From positions 1-7,679 of the forward strand of contig MEQN01000056.1 of assembly GCA_001770235.1 (NCBI GenBank): a DNA stretch of 7,679 bases. Direction: 5' to 3'. The position numbers and the translations under genes were made by a program. Source of the stretch: Betaproteobacteria bacterium RBG_16_58_11 (lineage in GTDB: Bacteria > Pseudomonadota > Gammaproteobacteria > Burkholderiales > Thiobacteraceae). The notes beneath the pieces were generated by a model that was given only the letters and a program-made list of their open reading frames with translations, was not told where the DNA came from and ran no database searches. Shown in pieces: positions 6,701 through 7,679 of the stretch; positions within the stretch are counted from its first letter, which is position 1, and each line of letters opens with the position of its first letter.

Positions 6701-6989
6701 GCACCGTCAGCACCGCCATGCCGGGGCGCGAAACCGAATAAACGTGCTCGATACCGGCGATCTGCGATAACACTTGCTCGGCAGGTGTGGCGACCAAACT
6801 CTCCACGTCCTTGGCCGACGCGCCAGGGAAAGGAATAAACACATTCGCCATGGTCACATTGATCTGCGGCTCTTCTTCGCGCGGCGTGACCAGGATGGCA
6901 AACAAGCCCATCAGCGCCGCCATCAATGCGATCAGCGGCGTGAGTTGGGAGGTCAAAAAGAATTTGGCGATGCGCCCGGAAATACCCAT
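3792..6989 (-). CDS. HAE1/AcrB-like RND efflux transporter, inner-membrane subunit
   Basis: A complete 1065-residue RND pump, the usual length, which would form a trimer driven by the proton motive force and work with an adaptor and an outer-membrane channel. The N-terminal transmembrane helix is at about 15-34. The first periplasmic domain includes the conserved FPGASAKDVESLVATPAEQ (54-72). TM4 carries the paired aspartates Asp420-Asp421 in SIGILVDDAIVVVEN, typical of proton-driven HAE1 pumps. The second half begins near LPFDNKSEFQVVVDMP (575-590), with TM10 GIIVRNSILLVDFIN near residue 977. Where AcrB has Lys940, this protein appears to have Arg977. The start ATG is fixed by an in-frame TAA 3 nt upstream, but no Shine-Dalgarno sequence is visible because heptamer array 6995-7061 abuts it. 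The adaptor gene is immediately upstream and DUF2892 follows after 46 nt. The substrate is unknown. Drug, metal or sulfur-compound export cannot be told apart, although the TM4 and TM10 motifs do not look like heavy-metal (CusA) pumps. Confidence 0.95.
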   Translation of the reverse strand: MGISGRIAKFFLTSQLTPLIALMAALMGLFAILVTPREEEPQINVTMANVFIPFPGASAKDVESLVATPAEQVLSQIAGIEHVYSVSRPGMAVLTVQYKVGEERIGALVRLYDTIQSHRDWVSPNLGVQDPVIKPVGIDDVPIVSLTLWTTDAQRGAFDLAKVAHAAEIELKRIPGAREVTTLGSPGHSVRVIMDAERMQAYSISAQDIRDALKVSNASQPAGALVSNNQEVLVQTGTFLSSATDVKSLVVGVFENKPIFMSDVATITDGPDQPSRYVWIGAGPAGKTKGITQPGEHPAVTISVSKKPGENAVQVAERVINRVNQLKGTVLPEGVNVTVTRNYGETANDKALKLISKLLFATAFVVALVYFALGKREALIVGIAVLLTLAATLFASWAWGFTLNRVSLFALIFSIGILVDDAIVVVENIHRRRLLEPNKPLLDVIPEAVDEVGGPTILATFTVIAALLPMAFVSGLMGPYMSPIPINASIGMLISLAIAFVVTPWLTLKFLGHQHAGDASKVEREFSAWIEAKLTPFLNGEQGAPKRKKLLYWILGAILFAISLALFKVVILKMLPFDNKSEFQVVVDMPVGTPLEQTARVLHEIGAYIATVPEVSDYQAYAGIASPINFNGLVRQYYLRRGPEVGDIQVNLVDKHQRDRQSHEIAQSVHAPIQQIANRLGANVKIVEVPPGPPVLSPISAEIYGPDYKAQIAVAKQVRAAFSKTKDITAIDDSVEEDAQKFILRVLQSKAALKGVAADDIVTVMKMGLSGEDVTPIHSGESKFEIPVRVTLAPQRQNNLDELLKLTVRARDGALVPLSELVEVTPAMREKTIYHKDLLPVVYVVGDMMGKVDSPLYGMFSIQSALSDLKLAEGGTLSHYFIKQPGDPYAGFSVKWDGEWQVTYETFRDMGIAYAVGLVLIYLLVVAQFRSYLVPLIIMAPIPLTLIGVMPGHALLGAQFTATSMIGMIALAGIIVRNSILLVDFINMQLADGMDLQKAVMLASATRAKPIILTGLAAMLGAFFILDDPIFNGLAISLIFGVLVSTLLTLVVIPVLYYVALNKKP

Positions 6990-6994
6990 ATTTT

Positions 6995-7061
6995 AGTAAG
7001 CAGGAAGCGGGAAGCAGGGAGCGGGGGAAATCCGCTTACCGCTCACCGCTTACTGCTCCCC
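6995..7061. repeat. Inverted heptamer-array element between RND adaptor and pump genes
   Basis: On the plus strand the left arm (6995-7022) is four tandem 7-mers: AGTAAGC, AGGAAGC, GGGAAGC and AGGGAGC. The right arm (7034-7061) is four 7-mers of form GCT(T/C)(A/C)C(C/T). The right arm is the inverse of the left, pairing at about 20 of 28 positions and more if G-U pairs are counted. About 11 nt lie between the arms. The right arm overlaps the last codons and stop of the adaptor gene, so the repeat supplies that protein's C-terminal Gly-Ser-Ser-Lys-Arg. The left arm starts 6 nt from the pump ATG. No T-tract follows the stem in the direction of transcription; a hairpin here would lie directly before the pump's start codon. 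Confidence 0.85.
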
Positions 7062-7679
7062 GAATTTAAGTGGATGCCAGCTTTGACCGGATCGAGCGCG
7101 ACTTTTTCATTCGGCATGAGCCCCGCCAGCACCTCGTATTGTCCTTGCCCCGCCGGTTCGCCTAAGCGCACTTGACGCAGTTGCACATTCTCTTTGGCAT
7201 CGACCACATACACCGCCGTCAATTCGCTCCGATGCAGCACCGCTTGAGCCGGCACCAGCAATTTCTTGGCGCGACCCACGGCGAAGTGCGCGCGGGCAAA
7301 CATGCCGGGGTACACATCACGCAAGTCTTCGGGTAAATCGATGCGCACGCGGCTGGCGTGGGTTTTCACATCGGCGGCGGGCAAAATCGACACGTTGGCC
7401 GCTTTTACCCATTTATTCAGCGAGGGAATCTCAATGCTTGCGCGCGCCTGCTCGCGCACCAACGGCAGTTTGTACTGCGGCACCGACACCTCCACCCGTA
7501 AATCTTTCGGATCGAAACCAGTGAGCAAGGCTTTGCCCGGCAGCGCCATCTCGCCCAACTCGACGTGGCGCGCGGCCACCACCCCGCTAAACGGCGCGAC
7601 AATGGTGGCAAATTGGCGCGTGGCGGCCGCTTGGCCCGCGCCGGCGATGGATGCGGAAGCCGACGCCTGCGCCCCTTTA
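7043..7679 (-). CDS. RND periplasmic adaptor (membrane fusion protein), C-terminal part
   Basis: The last 211 residues of an HlyD/AcrA-type adaptor whose N-terminus lies beyond the right edge. The visible part begins with an Ala/Ser/Gln-rich end of the alpha-hairpin. It continues with the second half of the lipoyl domain (ATIVAPFSGVVAARHVELGE, then PGKALLT), a beta-barrel (DLRVEVSVPQYKLPLV to RVRIDLPED), and a membrane-proximal domain ending near GLMPNEKVALDPVKAG. The adaptor bridges the inner-membrane pump to an outer-membrane channel in the periplasm. The frame is open to the edge, so an internal GTG at 7582 should not be taken as the start. The last codons and the TGA lie inside heptamer array 6995-7061, and the pump gene starts 53 nt later. 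The signal peptide and outer-membrane factor, if present, lie outside the window. Confidence 0.92.
   Translation of the reverse strand, partial: KGAQASASASIAGAGQAAATRQFATIVAPFSGVVAARHVELGEMALPGKALLTGFDPKDLRVEVSVPQYKLPLVREQARASIEIPSLNKWVKAANVSILPAADVKTHASRVRIDLPEDLRDVYPGMFARAHFAVGRAKKLLVPAQAVLHRSELTAVYVVDAKENVQLRQVRLGEPAGQGQYEVLAGLMPNEKVALDPVKAGIHLNSGSSKR

Noticed and set aside
3792..6989. Heavy-metal (CusA/CzcA) RND pump
   Set aside because: The paired TM4 aspartates and overall motifs fit the HAE1/AcrB-like group, and no methionine-rich metal pathway or metal-binding neighbour genes are seen.
7043..7582. Adaptor starting at the GTG at 7582
   Set aside because: The frame is open to the window edge and the upstream translation continues the lipoyl-domain block ATIVAPFSGV, so the GTG is an internal valine codon.

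Overview
All the genes in this window lie on the minus strand, so transcription runs from the right edge to the left. The sequence is GC-rich. It reads like a chemolithotrophic, sulfur-oxidising proteobacterium, probably a betaproteobacterium. The reasons are a sulfide:quinone oxidoreductase-type flavoprotein, a YibN-type rhodanese next to glutaredoxin 3, a zinc-ribbon thioredoxin 2 and a PglL-type O-oligosaccharyltransferase. The taxonomic placement is inferred from gene content only.

In transcription order the window holds: (1) the C-terminal part of an RND periplasmic adaptor, cut by the right edge (7043 to >7679); (2) a complete HAE1/AcrB-like RND inner-membrane pump (3792-6989); (3) a small DUF2892 (YgaP-like) membrane protein (3527-3745), followed by a good intrinsic terminator (3478-3514); (4) a large Wzy_C/PglL-type membrane transferase (1670-3472) whose end overlaps (5) a membrane-anchored rhodanese (1279-1689); (6) glutaredoxin 3 (1022-1276); (7) thioredoxin 2 (481-900); (8) after a 209-nt gap with its own strong ribosome-binding site, the N-terminus of an SQR-family flavoprotein that runs into the left edge (271 to about 20). 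There, two tandem copies of a 38-bp block break the frame.

The genes suggest a thiol and sulfane-sulfur handling neighbourhood. SQR would make sulfane sulfur or polysulfide. The rhodanese, DUF2892 protein, glutaredoxin and thioredoxin could carry or reduce persulfide sulfur. The RND pump might export a related toxic compound, but its substrate cannot be read from sequence. The glycan transferase is the odd member.

The most unusual non-coding signal is a pair of intergenic elements, at 905-1020 and 6995-7061. Each is built of degenerate 7-bp tandem repeats followed by an inverted array of the same heptamer. The two elements have different heptamers but the same period. Both begin exactly 6 nt from a start codon, and both carry the junction CTAA(T/A)ATATG, which includes that ATG. 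Neither downstream gene (trxC, RND pump) has a visible Shine-Dalgarno sequence, whereas the other tested starts mostly do. This shared architecture is the best candidate here for something undescribed.
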